A DNA stretch of 64,000 nt from an archaeon (GCA_018696395.1 JABHQR010000001.1:1-64000); one strand, 5' to 3'; positions 34,168 to 43,282 are shown, numbered from the stretch's first letter. The notes: generated by a model not told the origin, from the sequence alone. A program made the numbers and translations.

Positions 34168-35931
34168 ATGTTCAACACTGAAGACACAATAGCTTACCTC
34201 TTGCTTTCGAACCAAGGTCTTAATTCCGAGATTGATATTTACAAAGTACAGGATATCTTAGAAGGTTTAGGATTAAGATATGATATGAATAATGACATAT
34301 TCACATCAAATAATGGAACAACATTACATCTAGAGGAGGCAGTTAATTTTCTAAATGAAAAATGCGGATTTTCTGTTATTAATGAAACTGATTCAGGTGA
34401 TTTAGTTAATAATGAAAATTTAAGCAGAGAAGTCAAAAAAAAAGATTTAAATGTTATATTGGACAAAGAGATTAGTAATCCCAGAGTTAAAAATATAAAA
34501 AAATCAAGATTAGATTTATTAGATAATACCATTAATTTACCAACCACCACAATTAACGAAGAATTAATCGATAAACACGACGGACATCAAAATGATAATT
34601 GGAAGAAATCAGAATCTTGGCTTAATATCGATTTAAATGAAATAAAAAAATGGGAAGAAAATTTTGAATTAAGAGGTCCTGCTAGAATTTATATTTCAAG
34701 ATACATTTCAGATACTAAAGGTAAAAAAATTAAAATCATAAGAGGTTCAATTAAAGAAAAAATTTTGAGATCTTATCTTTCCGAAGATTCAGATTGGGGC
34801 ACAGAATTAATAGCATCAAAAGTCATTGATATCATCAATAAAACAATAACACCCACCATCAGGACAAGAATAGAAGTTACAAAATACGAAAAAGATTTCT
34901 TTGAAAGAAACGTGATTAATCGAATTAAAAAAATTTTTAAAGATAAAGAAATAAAATATATTTCTGAAATAGACCAAATTATTAGAGAGAATTATTTAAT
35001 TCAACCAGCTCAAAAATATCTTAATATTAGATTATCTAGTATGAAAAAAGAAGCGATAAATAAATTTATCCCATTAAGAGAGCATGAAGTTAAAGCATTA
35101 GAGGATTATGCCATATCCAGAAAATTAAGATATAGTCCAGAAGATTTTAAAGAGATTTATGACAATTTAAAATTAACATATAGATTATTTCAAGAAACCA
35201 ATATTGAATTACCCTCGTTTTGGGATGAAATTGAGGAAAGTGAAGATCCTGATTTTTGGAATAACAAAGGCATAGATAACAACAAATCAGGAAAGTTTGA
35301 AGACGCAATCCAAAATTTTGATAAAGCAATAGAATTGAACCCAGAAGATGACGATTATTGGTACAATCGAGGAAATGCAAAATTTCTATTAGAAGATGAT
35401 GTTGGAGCGATTAAAGATTTCACTAAATCTTTAGAATTAAATCCTAACAATGAGAATGTTTGGAATGAACGTGGAGTTGCAAAACATTATTCAAAAGGTT
35501 ATGTTGGAGCTATTGAAGATTTCACTAAATCTTTGGAATTAAATCCTAACAATGAGAATGTTTGGAGTAATCGTGGAAATACAAGATATAATTTAGAGGA
35601 TTATGTTGGAGCTATTGAGGATCTCACTAAATCCTTGGAATTTAATCTTAACAATGATAATGATTGGAATGTACGTGGAATTGCAAAATATCAGTTAGAA
35701 GATTATTTAGGTGCAATTGAAGATTTCACTAAATCTTTGGAACTAAATCCTAACAATGCAAATGTTTGGAATCTTCGTGGAAATGCTAAAGATAAGTTGG
35801 GTGATCATATCAGTGCGATTGATGATTATATTAAAGTTTCAGAACTTAAACCTGATGACACTGTTTTTTTTAAATATCTTGAGAATTATAAAAGTAAATT
35901 AGAAGAACAGGCAAGTACAATAGAAGATTAA
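34168..35931 (+). CDS. TPR-repeat protein with unique N-terminal region
   Basis: 587 residues. The first 360 are charged and not recognised; residues 150-345 look helical and basic and might bind nucleic acid or protein. From about 361 to 575 run six tetratricopeptide repeats of 34 residues (FWNNKGIDNNKSGKFEDAIQ, then NFDKAIELNPEDDDYWYNRG, and so on). Four central repeats are near-identical in DNA at a 102-base spacing. TPRs serve protein-protein interaction. A TATA-like AAATATAAATAG lies about 30 bases before the start; it is the next gene after the radical SAM gene but 78 bases away. Confidence 0.8.
   Translation: MFNTEDTIAYLLLSNQGLNSEIDIYKVQDILEGLGLRYDMNNDIFTSNNGTTLHLEEAVNFLNEKCGFSVINETDSGDLVNNENLSREVKKKDLNVILDKEISNPRVKNIKKSRLDLLDNTINLPTTTINEELIDKHDGHQNDNWKKSESWLNIDLNEIKKWEENFELRGPARIYISRYISDTKGKKIKIIRGSIKEKILRSYLSEDSDWGTELIASKVIDIINKTITPTIRTRIEVTKYEKDFFERNVINRIKKIFKDKEIKYISEIDQIIRENYLIQPAQKYLNIRLSSMKKEAINKFIPLREHEVKALEDYAISRKLRYSPEDFKEIYDNLKLTYRLFQETNIELPSFWDEIEESEDPDFWNNKGIDNNKSGKFEDAIQNFDKAIELNPEDDDYWYNRGNAKFLLEDDVGAIKDFTKSLELNPNNENVWNERGVAKHYSKGYVGAIEDFTKSLELNPNNENVWSNRGNTRYNLEDYVGAIEDLTKSLEFNLNNDNDWNVRGIAKYQLEDYLGAIEDFTKSLELNPNNANVWNLRGNAKDKLGDHISAIDDYIKVSELKPDDTVFFKYLENYKSKLEEQASTIED
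35421..35830 (+). repeat. four tandem 102-base TPR-coding units
   Basis: CACTAAATCT or CACTAAATCC recurs at 35421, 35523, 35625 and 35727, exactly 102 bases apart (34 codons), with long matching flanks coding for DFTKSLELNPNNENVW. Nucleotide identity higher than needed for the protein suggests recent expansion. Confidence 0.75.
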
Positions 35932-36126
35932 GATTTGAACAAAAGTTTTAAATTTAAATAAAATTAATAATTTGATTAAGATATTTTAGGATTAAAAAAA
36001 GAAAAGTAGATGATTACATTGGAGATTATGTATCTCAAAAATATTTTAATATTAATCCATTTGAATATGCTTTAGAGATTAAAGAAGACGTAATGAATAA
36101 AATATTTGAATAAAACTATTTATTTC

Positions 36127-37029
36127 TCACCTTGTTAACATTGAAATGTTTCTTGAATATCCAATTATAAAATCTAAATCCCTAGCCTGCTCAAATAAAG
36201 TTAAGTTCTTCTTTTTATTAGCAGTTTCAATGAAATGAAGAATGTTTAATCTTAATTTTGTTTCTGGTTCAATCAATTGGATTGCTTTATCAAATTTATG
36301 GTTATAAAAGTACATATAACTATTATGATAATGTATTTTAACTTCTGAAAGAAATTTAGACATCTTGTTATCACTAATTTTAGGAAAATCTCGAATCAAT
36401 TCGCTGGTCCTTTTAATTTTTTCAGCCACCATTCGACAATCTAAGGCATGAAGTAAACTAATTTCATTATGTTCAGTAAATTTTCCTTCATCAATATATC
36501 TCCTAACTTGCATAACTAACATATAATAAAATTTAGTAACATTTTCATCAATTTCTTTCAAAATTTCTTTATTATTGTCTTCTAAAAGTTCGTCCATTGC
36601 ATTCATTGATAGAAAAAACATACGATTAAGACATTCTTTAATTGAAAGTTCATCAATTTTAAAACATTTAACTAAAACTTTATCCTCTTTTTCTTCAATA
36701 ACTTGAGCATTCATAAATTTCTTTAAAACAAAATAAACTTCTAATTTCTTAACTCGGTCTTTGGCTTCAAACTTAACAACAATATTTTCATAACCTAAAA
36801 AGTATTGTCGGAAAAAATTTCTAATAAAATATTTATCATAATTTATAATAACCTTATCTTTCTTTTCTTCATGAATATCATAAGGGGAAATTGTTAAAGT
36901 TCCATTCTTAGCATTTTGAATCTTTAATTTTGAACCTTTCTTAAGTTTAAAAGATTTGGTCCAATCCCTCGGTAGAGTAATCAAAAGTGAGCCAGAAATT
37001 TCCTGTAATTTTCGTTCAGTTATTTTCAT
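36127..37029 (-). CDS. AbrB-PhoU family regulator
   Basis: The N-terminus MKITERKLQEISGSLLITLP followed by RDWTKSFKLKKGSKLKI is a SpoVT/AbrB DNA-binding domain (1-50). The rest (about 75-300) is a PhoU-like helical bundle (LSMNAMDELLEDNNKEI; CRMVAEKIKRTSELIRDFP). It is a paralogue of the gene at 179, with a conventional ATG start here. GGTGAT (37037-37042 on the minus strand) precedes the ATG by seven bases, and TTTATAAAC-type TATA lies about 40 bases upstream. The gene is divergent from the amidohydrolase-coaBC operon, and the shared gap holds palindromes that could be its operator. Confidence 0.82.
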   Translation of the reverse strand: MKITERKLQEISGSLLITLPRDWTKSFKLKKGSKLKIQNAKNGTLTISPYDIHEEKKDKVIINYDKYFIRNFFRQYFLGYENIVVKFEAKDRVKKLEVYFVLKKFMNAQVIEEKEDKVLVKCFKIDELSIKECLNRMFFLSMNAMDELLEDNNKEILKEIDENVTKFYYMLVMQVRRYIDEGKFTEHNEISLLHALDCRMVAEKIKRTSELIRDFPKISDNKMSKFLSEVKIHYHNSYMYFYNHKFDKAIQLIEPETKLRLNILHFIETANKKKNLTLFEQARDLDFIIGYSRNISMLTR

Positions 37030-37078
37030 ATGATAATCACCTAATTAATTTAAAGATTAATTAGTTTATAAATATATT

Positions 37079-37103
37079 CTTTAAAGTTTAAACTTCTTTA
37101 AAG
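37079..37103. promoter_or_regulatory. cluster of three small palindromes between divergent promoters
   Basis: CTTTAAAG (37079-37086), GTTTAAAC (37086-37093) and CTTTAAAG (37096-37103) are each perfectly palindromic and adjoin one another between the AbrB-PhoU gene and the amidohydrolase-coaBC operon. A further TTTAAAG is at 37117-37123. AbrB-type dimers bind such symmetric AT-rich sites, so this may be an autoregulatory operator. This is inference from position. Confidence 0.35.
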
Positions 37104-37147
37104 ATTTATAGAATAATTTAAAGTTAATGTTTTGCTAACTGTTAATT

Positions 37148-38005
37148 ATGAAAAAGATAGATATTCATTGCCACACCACAAACAGAAGAATTAAAGATAC
37201 AATTTCTGGAGATGCGAGCTTAGAATTTATTCTTAATGATATGGGAAAATATGAAATTGTTAATACCAACGTTTTAGCGACATATTTCCCACACAAAAAT
37301 TCAGGAATATCTAATTACAGAATGCTTAATTGGATCAATAGATACAATAAAAAGGAAGATCAATTGAATGCACAAACTAAATTTACTATGTTTGGAAGTT
37401 TAGATTTTGAACATTATTTTTATCAAGGATTAAATGAACTAGAAGAACTTGCTTCTGAAAGATTGATCAAAGGGATTAAAATTTACACGTGTTACCAAGA
37501 GGTTGATTTTGAATCAAAGAGATTTGAAAAAATATTAACTTTAGCAAGGGAACAAGATTTACCATTAATGTTTCACATAGGCTATTCTTATTCTAGTATG
37601 AGAAAGTATGGGAAAGTTTCAATTGCCAAGACTGTTAAACCAAATGATCTTGAAAAAACTATTAAAAAAAATCAAGACATTACTTTTATTTTAAGTCATT
37701 TAGCAAAACCATTTTTATCTGAACTTATTGAAGTTGTAAATGACAATATAAATGTTTACTCGGATATGAGTGGATTATTAGATTCTTATTTTGAACAAAA
37801 GGAAATTCCAAACTCCATTGAACAAATTAAAAGATTTGTTGGAAGATGTGGTCCTTCAAAACTATTGTTTGGCACAGATTTTCCAGTACAAACACATTAT
37901 GATTCTATTTTTATGATTGAAGAAGCAATGAAAAATTATTCTCAAAAAGAACTGAAGAACGTGTATTATGACAATGCACAAAAAATATTGGAGGGAGAAA
38001 AATGA
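37148..38005 (+). CDS. amidohydrolase family metal-dependent hydrolase
   Basis: Landmarks of the amidohydrolase-2 (PF04909) group are visible: HCH at 7-9 (DIHCHTTN), a possible metal/lysine position in LIKGIKIYTCY, FHIGYSY, ILSHLAKP and FGTDFPVQTHYD with the catalytic Asp. The fold is a TIM barrel that hydrolyses or decarboxylates a small carboxylate or amide. Length 285 fits. It overlaps the start of coaBC by four bases (ATGA), so the two are translated together and the enzyme may touch pantothenate or cysteine metabolism; that link is inference. Confidence 0.8.
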   Translation: MKKIDIHCHTTNRRIKDTISGDASLEFILNDMGKYEIVNTNVLATYFPHKNSGISNYRMLNWINRYNKKEDQLNAQTKFTMFGSLDFEHYFYQGLNELEELASERLIKGIKIYTCYQEVDFESKRFEKILTLAREQDLPLMFHIGYSYSSMRKYGKVSIAKTVKPNDLEKTIKKNQDITFILSHLAKPFLSELIEVVNDNINVYSDMSGLLDSYFEQKEIPNSIEQIKRFVGRCGPSKLLFGTDFPVQTHYDSIFMIEEAMKNYSQKELKNVYYDNAQKILEGEK

Positions 38006-39225
38006 GCCAAACAGATAAAGAAAAATCAAACGAAGATCTAAAAGTTGACATTATAGGAGATTACCTAAAAGACAAATCAATCGCCTTATGCATATCAGGA
38101 GGAATTGCTGCAATAGAAACACCAAAGCTTGCTCGAAGATTACGTAGATATGGTGCTAATGTTAAAACTTATATGACTAAAGAATCTCAAAAATTTATTG
38201 GACCTGCAGCTTTAGAGTGGGCCACCGAACAAGAGGTTGTGACTGAACTTAGTGGTAGATCAGAACATATTTGTATGGAAGATTTAGTCTTAGTTGCACC
38301 TGCAACAACTAACACTATCAATAAGATGTTTCAGGGTATTGCAGATAATACAATTACTACTTTAATTGCTAGTGCATTAGGAATGCAAAAACCAGTTTAC
38401 ATAGCCCCAACAATGCATGAATCACTTTACAACAACCCATTTTTTCAAAGAAATTTAAGATCGTTAGAACCAGGAAATAAGTTTGGAGATTGTAAAATTA
38501 AATTGATTCAACCAAGAGTAGGGGAAGGTAAAGCTAAGATGCCACGATTAGATACTATTGTAGCAGAAGTCAGTAGAGAACTTTCTGAACACCCCATCAA
38601 AGAGAAACAATTATTGATTACTGGCGGAGCAACACCTGTTTGGATTGATGATGTTAGATTAATAACTAATAGATTTTCTGGAAGTCTTAGTAAAAGAATT
38701 GCCATGGAAGCTTATTTACGTGGTGCCCATGTAAAATTGTTAATTGCCAAAAATGGAGTGATGGTACCAGAATATATTAATCAATTAAGGCACAACGATT
38801 TAGATGAATATGTTAATAATGTGTTTAAAGAACTAAATTCAGATAAGAAATATGATGCAGGAATATTTTCAGCAGCAGTAGCAGATTATCAACCAATTAA
38901 AAAGAGAGAAGGAAAAATCCCATCTAAAGGAGCATTAACAAACATTGAATTAATTGAAACAATTAAAGTTATCAAAAAAGTTAGAGAAGAATTTCCGATA
39001 TTACCAATGGTAACTTTCAAGTATGAAGATGGAGTGAGTGTTGAAAGATTACTTGAAATTGCAAAAAGCAGAACAGAAAATTATCAGTTAGTTATTGCAA
39101 ATCGTGCTCAAGACATGAAAACCAATCATGAAGCTTATTTTGTTACTAATGATCATGTGAATAAAGTACATTCATCACAAGAAATTGCTAGCAATTTGAT
39201 TAATTATTTAGGTTGTGTATTGTAA
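38002..39225 (+). CDS. coaBC: CoaBC: phosphopantothenoylcysteine decarboxylase/synthetase
   Basis: The CoaC half (about 20-190) has ISGGIAAIETPKL (31-43), the active-site H89 in SEHICMEDLVLVAPATTNTI, and the flavin-binding PATTNT. The CoaB half (about 195-405) begins LLITGGATPVWIDDVRLITN, with NRFSGSLSKRIAMEAYLRGA, and contains the AVADYQP and GALTNIELIETIKVI segments. It makes 4'-phosphopantetheine from phosphopantothenate and cysteine, upstream of the CoaD-CoaE fusion at 21918. Length 407 is typical. It overlaps the amidohydrolase gene by four bases. Confidence 0.92.
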   Translation: MSQTDKEKSNEDLKVDIIGDYLKDKSIALCISGGIAAIETPKLARRLRRYGANVKTYMTKESQKFIGPAALEWATEQEVVTELSGRSEHICMEDLVLVAPATTNTINKMFQGIADNTITTLIASALGMQKPVYIAPTMHESLYNNPFFQRNLRSLEPGNKFGDCKIKLIQPRVGEGKAKMPRLDTIVAEVSRELSEHPIKEKQLLITGGATPVWIDDVRLITNRFSGSLSKRIAMEAYLRGAHVKLLIAKNGVMVPEYINQLRHNDLDEYVNNVFKELNSDKKYDAGIFSAAVADYQPIKKREGKIPSKGALTNIELIETIKVIKKVREEFPILPMVTFKYEDGVSVERLLEIAKSRTENYQLVIANRAQDMKTNHEAYFVTNDHVNKVHSSQEIASNLINYLGCVL

Positions 39226-39263
39226 ATTAAGTTTAATTGATTAAAATAGATTATTTTTTCTTT

Positions 39264-39668
39264 TTATTTGTGATATGGTTCATTGTTCAAAATAGTGAAT
39301 GCTCGATATAATTGTTCCAAAAAGATTAATCTAACTAACTCATTTGGATAAGTCATTTTGGATAAAGATATTTTTAAGTCAGCTTTATGAAGTATTTCTT
39401 CAGGTAAACCGTCTGATTCACCGATTAAAAAAATTAAAGGTTTATTTTCCATATAAATTTTGTTAAGGTTTTCAGCAAACTTTTCAGAGGGATATTCTTT
39501 ACCATGGACATCAAGTGCAATGATAAACCCTTTCAAATGTTTTTCTTCGATTGAATTTACTTCTAGATATTCCATCTTAGTATATTTAGTAAGTCTTTTT
39601 AAAAACTCTTCAATACCTAACTTAACATAATCTTTCTTTACTTTCCCAACACAAATTAGTTTCATCAT
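39264..39668 (-). CDS. rlmH: RlmH-like 23S rRNA pseudouridine methyltransferase (SPOUT)
   Basis: MKLICVGKVKKDYVKLGIEEF and the knotted C-terminal segment KPLIFLIGESDGLPEEIL, then KMTYPNELVRLIFLEQLYRA, match RlmH, which methylates N3 of pseudouridine 1915 in helix 69 of 23S rRNA using S-adenosylmethionine. I start at ATG 39668 (ATG 39665 is adjacent) because homologues begin there; the longer frame to 39737 adds 23 low-complexity residues. Length 134. It converges on coaBC. Confidence 0.9.
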   Translation of the reverse strand: MMKLICVGKVKKDYVKLGIEEFLKRLTKYTKMEYLEVNSIEEKHLKGFIIALDVHGKEYPSEKFAENLNKIYMENKPLIFLIGESDGLPEEILHKADLKISLSKMTYPNELVRLIFLEQLYRAFTILNNEPYHK

Positions 39669-39778
39669 TTTTATAGTTACTATGTTAGGTTTAAGATTAA
39701 GTTTGTTTAAATAATTATCGATAATCAAAGAAAACATTAATAAAAACTAAAATCTTACTTAAATCCAGAGGTGTATTG

Positions 39779-41053
39779 ATGCAAGAGATTATGAGAAAAA
39801 GTCTTATCAAAGATATAGATAGTTTAATTACAATTCTTAATATTGGAAATAATCAAAAAACTGTTGATACAGAAGCATTAAACAAGTTAAGTGACCACAC
39901 AGTAAAAGATGTTGCATTATACAAAAATTTAGATGCAGTTTCGTTAGCAGTATTAATATATTCAATCTCAAAAATTTATTCAAAACTTTCAGAAGAAAAA
40001 AGGAAAGATTTACTGACAGAATTAAGTTTCTTTAGATCACACTTATCAGAAAAGAATTTACCTCGTTATAATAAAAGTTTACAGACCTTGTTTGATATAA
40101 TTAAATGTTGTGACCAGGATGTTAAAAGTCATGTTCAAAATGTTCTTTATGCTGCTAAAATAAATAAAAGTAACACTTTACTAGAACATGGATTATCAGT
40201 TACAAGGGCCGCCAGAGCAATGGGCATCAGTCAATGGGATATACTAAATTATACTGGTCATACAACAATCCATGAGAAACATGTTGAAAAAGTGTCCCCA
40301 ATTAAAAGAATGGAATATACCATTAAATTGTTTAATTCGATACCAAAAAAAGGTGAAGAAAAAATATTATTTTTTGACGCAGGACCAATAATCACATTAG
40401 CTATGGCCAGATTACTTTGGGTATTGAAACCATTGAAAGAAAAATTTAATGGGAGATTTTACATTACAGAAGCAGTTAAAAAAGAAATTGTTGAAGATCC
40501 AATTAATATTAGAAAATTTAAATTTGAAGCACTTCAAGTAATGAAACTAATCAGAGAAGGAATTTTAGAGATTTATCCTAAAGAATTAAATTCAGAAATA
40601 AAATCAATAACTAACCTATCAAATCAAACGTACAAGATTAATGATAAATGGATAGAGATCATTCAAGCTGGAGAAATTGAAACTATTTATGCTTCTAGTC
40701 ATAATGGACCCAAATATGTTGTAATTGATGAACGTACTATCAGGTTATTAATAGAGAACGGTAAAGAGTTAAAATCGTTATTAGAACGAAGAACCAGAAA
40801 GAAAGTCACATTAAATATGGACCATATTAAAGAATTTAATTCTAAATTAGGAAAAATTAGAATAATAAGATCAATCGAACTTATTGGATTGGCATACATG
40901 TTAGATGTTTTGAACCCATATTTACCATTAGAAATGTCTGAACCTAAAAAAGTGTTATTAGATTCAGTATTATGGGATGTAAAATATAATGGTTGTGCAG
41001 TAACAGATCATGAAGTAATTGAATTAAAAGAATATTTGTTAAATAATTTTTAA
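39779..41053 (+). CDS. PIN-like domain protein
   Basis: 424 residues. The N-terminal half is helical and includes TRAARAMGISQWDILNYTGH, which looks like a helix-turn-helix. From about 195 the sequence ILFFDAGPIITLAMARLLW and FYITEAVKKEIVEDP, with later YVVIDERTIR, follows the PIN-like nuclease pattern: an aspartate after the first strand, a mid acidic residue and a later Asp. A role as RNase or toxin-like regulator is possible. A TTG three bases earlier is in frame; GAGGTG at 39769-39774 is better spaced for ATG 39779. Confidence 0.65.
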   Translation: MQEIMRKSLIKDIDSLITILNIGNNQKTVDTEALNKLSDHTVKDVALYKNLDAVSLAVLIYSISKIYSKLSEEKRKDLLTELSFFRSHLSEKNLPRYNKSLQTLFDIIKCCDQDVKSHVQNVLYAAKINKSNTLLEHGLSVTRAARAMGISQWDILNYTGHTTIHEKHVEKVSPIKRMEYTIKLFNSIPKKGEEKILFFDAGPIITLAMARLLWVLKPLKEKFNGRFYITEAVKKEIVEDPINIRKFKFEALQVMKLIREGILEIYPKELNSEIKSITNLSNQTYKINDKWIEIIQAGEIETIYASSHNGPKYVVIDERTIRLLIENGKELKSLLERRTRKKVTLNMDHIKEFNSKLGKIRIIRSIELIGLAYMLDVLNPYLPLEMSEPKKVLLDSVLWDVKYNGCAVTDHEVIELKEYLLNNF

Positions 41054-41114
41054 GAGTACATTTATTCTCTTGAAAAGAAAGCTTTTTAAAAGATGATTAA
41101 TTCTAGACACACAG

Positions 41115-41429
41115 ATGTCTAAAAAGTGTATTATATGTAATGATCCTGCAGAGTATAAAATTAAAGATAGTTTAGATTATTACTGTGCAGATTGTGCAAT
41201 TGAAAATTTTAGTGATATTTCTGTTTTAGTTAAAGTTGAAGAAGAAGCTCAAAGGTTAAAACAATTTCTAAAAAAGAAAATTGATTTTAATAAATTAAAT
41301 GAACAAGCGAACATTGGTAAAGAAACTGATGAAAAAACTGTTGAAATCAAACAGGGATTAGATCTTACTGAAGAAGAGGAAGGAGATGAAATCAGTAAAA
41401 AAGAAAACGTAGAATTTGAGGAAGAGTAA
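41115..41429 (+). CDS. small zinc-finger protein with acidic tail
   Basis: 104 residues. The N-terminus MSKKCIICNDPAEYKIKDSL with YYCADCA supplies CxxC...CxxC, a treble-clef or B-box-like zinc site (residues 5-31). The rest is charged: a helical Lys/Glu stretch and an acidic tail ending in EFEEE. The gene lies between the PIN-like and site-2 protease genes on the same strand with short gaps. Interaction with protein or RNA is plausible but unproven. Confidence 0.7.
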   Translation: MSKKCIICNDPAEYKIKDSLDYYCADCAIENFSDISVLVKVEEEAQRLKQFLKKKIDFNKLNEQANIGKETDEKTVEIKQGLDLTEEEEGDEISKKENVEFEEE

Positions 41430-41473
41430 TAATTATTCAAATAAAAGCAACTATAAAAGGTTAAATTCTAAAA

Positions 41474-42076
41474 ATGTATTACCGACCAAACAAACATTTC
41501 AAGATAGGAAAAATAAGTACTTCTAAAATAGAAATCATTGATATCATAAAATCTTGGTTAGCAATATCATTAGCTTTTACCATTGCAAACATAGGACTTA
41601 GTTTTAATATAAATTTTATAATTTTACTAATTGTTTCAGCATTAACTATAGGAATCGGGTTCTTGTTACATGAATTAGCCCACAAATTTGCAGCACAACA
41701 TTATGGGTGTGAAGCAGAATTTAGATCATTTGATCAAATGTTAGTTGTTGGAGTATTAATTTCATTCTTAGGATTTTTATTTTTCGCACCAGGGGCAGTA
41801 TTTATCTCTGGCAGAGTTACAAGAAAAGAAAATGGGATTGTTAGTGCAGTTGGACCATTAACAAATTTCACACTAGCGATGTTATTTCTCGGTGCAGGAA
41901 TACTTTATCCAATGTTAGGCATTGTTTCAATTATTGGATTTCAAGTAAATTTGTGGTTAGGATTATTCAACATGATTCCATTTGGTAATTTCGATGGAAA
42001 GAAAATTTTATACTGGAACAGGTATATCTGGACAGTAATGGTTATCTTTGGAGTTTATTTTATTTTCTTTTTTTAG
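41474..42076 (+). CDS. M50/site-2 protease family membrane metalloprotease
   Basis: A six-helix membrane protein with the zinc motif HELAH (66-70) in FLLHELAHKFAA and the third ligand D174 in NMIPFGNFDGKKI; SAVGPLTNF (124-132) is the conserved GPxxN motif. Such enzymes cut membrane-embedded substrates. Length 200 is at the small end, without PDZ or CBS domain. The likely ATG is 44 bases after the zinc-finger gene stop, so both may be in one transcript. Confidence 0.85.
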   Translation: MYYRPNKHFKIGKISTSKIEIIDIIKSWLAISLAFTIANIGLSFNINFIILLIVSALTIGIGFLLHELAHKFAAQHYGCEAEFRSFDQMLVVGVLISFLGFLFFAPGAVFISGRVTRKENGIVSAVGPLTNFTLAMLFLGAGILYPMLGIVSIIGFQVNLWLGLFNMIPFGNFDGKKILYWNRYIWTVMVIFGVYFIFFF

Positions 42077-42106
42077 GAATTTGACAGATATTAAAATTTA
42101 GAGATA

Positions 42107-42532
42107 TTACAATGGTTTTGATCCTAAATTTTCAGAAAACCTTAGTAAATACCCATCTGGATCTTGAACAAGAAATTCTTTATTTCCTAAAAGTTCATTT
42201 CCTTTTCTATACCAATTTTCTTCAAGTTTAATAAAAAGAGGATAATGATTATTTTTAAGGTTCGTAAGAATTGGTTTAATTTTATCAACTTCTATTTGGA
42301 GATTAATACCCCTTCCAAAAGGATGTTCCAATTTTCCAGTGACCCAATTATCATTTATTTCTTCAATCATTAACTGGACATCTTGAAATGAAATCATAGC
42401 AAATTTAGATTCTTCCCTTTTATATTCAATTTTAAAACCAATAATGACAGTATAAAATTGAATGCTTTTTTCAAAATTAGTTACACTTAATTCTGGTATT
42501 AATTTATTGAATTTCATGATAAAATCAAACAT
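42107..42532 (-). CDS. VOC (glyoxalase/bleomycin-resistance-like) protein
   Basis: A 141-residue protein with the paired beta-alpha-beta motifs of the VOC fold: KLIPELSVTNFEKSIQFYTV, FAMISFQDVQLMIEE, and the second half INLQIEVDKIKPI with EFLVQDPDGYLLRFSENLG. Family members bind metals or sequester drugs; with no further context the substrate is unknown. A start five codons later (MKFNKLI) is equally possible. It converges on the site-2 protease gene. Confidence 0.8.
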   Translation of the reverse strand: MFDFIMKFNKLIPELSVTNFEKSIQFYTVIIGFKIEYKREESKFAMISFQDVQLMIEEINDNWVTGKLEHPFGRGINLQIEVDKIKPILTNLKNNHYPLFIKLEENWYRKGNELLGNKEFLVQDPDGYLLRFSENLGSKPL

Positions 42533-42684
42533 TGATTAAATATATAAACTTTTTCAAATTAATGTTTTTATCATAAATTAAAAAAGATTAGGTTATAAAA
42601 GTGATAACCAATATACTCTTTTGTTGACTGCAATTTAGTTTTATCGTCTGAAAAATAGGCAATTAACCTCTATTCCATAGAAAA

Positions 42685-42694
42685 GTATATATAC
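42685..42694 (+). promoter_or_regulatory. TATA element before the zinc-ribbon gene
   Basis: GTATATATAC lies 62-71 bases upstream of the small gene's ATG at 42756, preceded by A-rich sequence as in archaeal BRE/TATA promoters. GAGGT at 42744-42748 before the ATG is a good ribosome binding site. Confidence 0.4.
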
Positions 42695-42755
42695 TAATCC
42701 TATTTTCTAGGAGTAAAAGAGGAGTTATTTATTTTTTTAAAAAGAGGTTAGATGG

Positions 42756-42881
42756 ATGAAGCAACACGTATTTCAGGAGGTTAAAAAGTTCAAGATCCAA
42801 AGGTGCTGCAAAGGATGCGGTTCCAAAATTGTGGTTGAGAACGCCAACCGATACTACTGTAAGAAGTGTAGAGGTTACTAA
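42756..42881 (+). CDS. 41-residue zinc-ribbon protein
   Basis: ATG at 42756 opens a 41-codon frame: MKQHVFQEVKKFKIQRCCKG, then CGSKIVVENANRYYCKKCRG and Y before the stop. Two knuckles (C-K-G-C-G and C-K-K-C, with an extra adjacent Cys) and a basic N-terminus are typical of small zinc ribbons such as ribosomal S27ae/L37-type proteins or transcription-factor ribbons; I cannot choose. GAGGT at 42744-42748 is a well-placed ribosome binding site, an in-frame TAA (42738-42740) blocks any longer form, and codon use (GTG, GCC, CGA, AAG) is more GC-rich than the neighbours, as in highly expressed genes. A TATA element lies at 42685. Confidence 0.72.
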   Translation: MKQHVFQEVKKFKIQRCCKGCGSKIVVENANRYYCKKCRGY

Positions 42882-42922
42882 TTCTTTTTTATTTTTTATT
42901 TTTATTTATGAAAAATGAGATA

Positions 42923-43282
42923 TTATTTATTCATATTTCTATCACGATATAATTTTATCGCTTCAATATGTTCTAAACCTTGACGATAAATATTTAGCTG
43001 TTCTTTTACAGATTCATGTGCAAGACCCATAGTATATTTACAACCCTCTGAATCGTAACCTAAATGAGGAATATTTGAAAATAATTCGAATTCACTTAAT
43101 AACCTTTGAGCTACTTCTTTTCTAGGTTTATACCATTGATAAAAATCTAGATCGTCCATTTCAATAATTTCTGCAATATCAGACCGAACTGGCAAAATCA
43201 AACCAGATAATTCCTTACCATCAATCGCAGGATATAAATCTAAAGGTTTTAATTTAATTTTACTTTCTAATTCAATTACCAT
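42923..43282 (-). CDS. hypothetical protein
   Basis: 119 residues, mixed charged, no cysteine pattern, signal or membrane helix. Features seen are an early VIELESKIKLKPLDLYPAID block and an aromatic stretch DLDFYQWYKPRKEVAQRLL that looks helical. Its orientation is opposite to the zinc-ribbon gene (convergent) and to the ribonucleotide reductase gene (divergent). I do not recognise the family. Confidence 0.55.
   Translation of the reverse strand: MVIELESKIKLKPLDLYPAIDGKELSGLILPVRSDIAEIIEMDDLDFYQWYKPRKEVAQRLLSEFELFSNIPHLGYDSEGCKYTMGLAHESVKEQLNIYRQGLEHIEAIKLYRDRNMNK

Noticed and set aside
36000-36110. Short frame of about 44 codons ending at TAA near 36113
   Set aside because: No start codon or ribosome binding site; the peptide (VDDYIGDYVSQKYFNINP) is not recognisable. 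It might be a gene remnant, but it cannot be supported.
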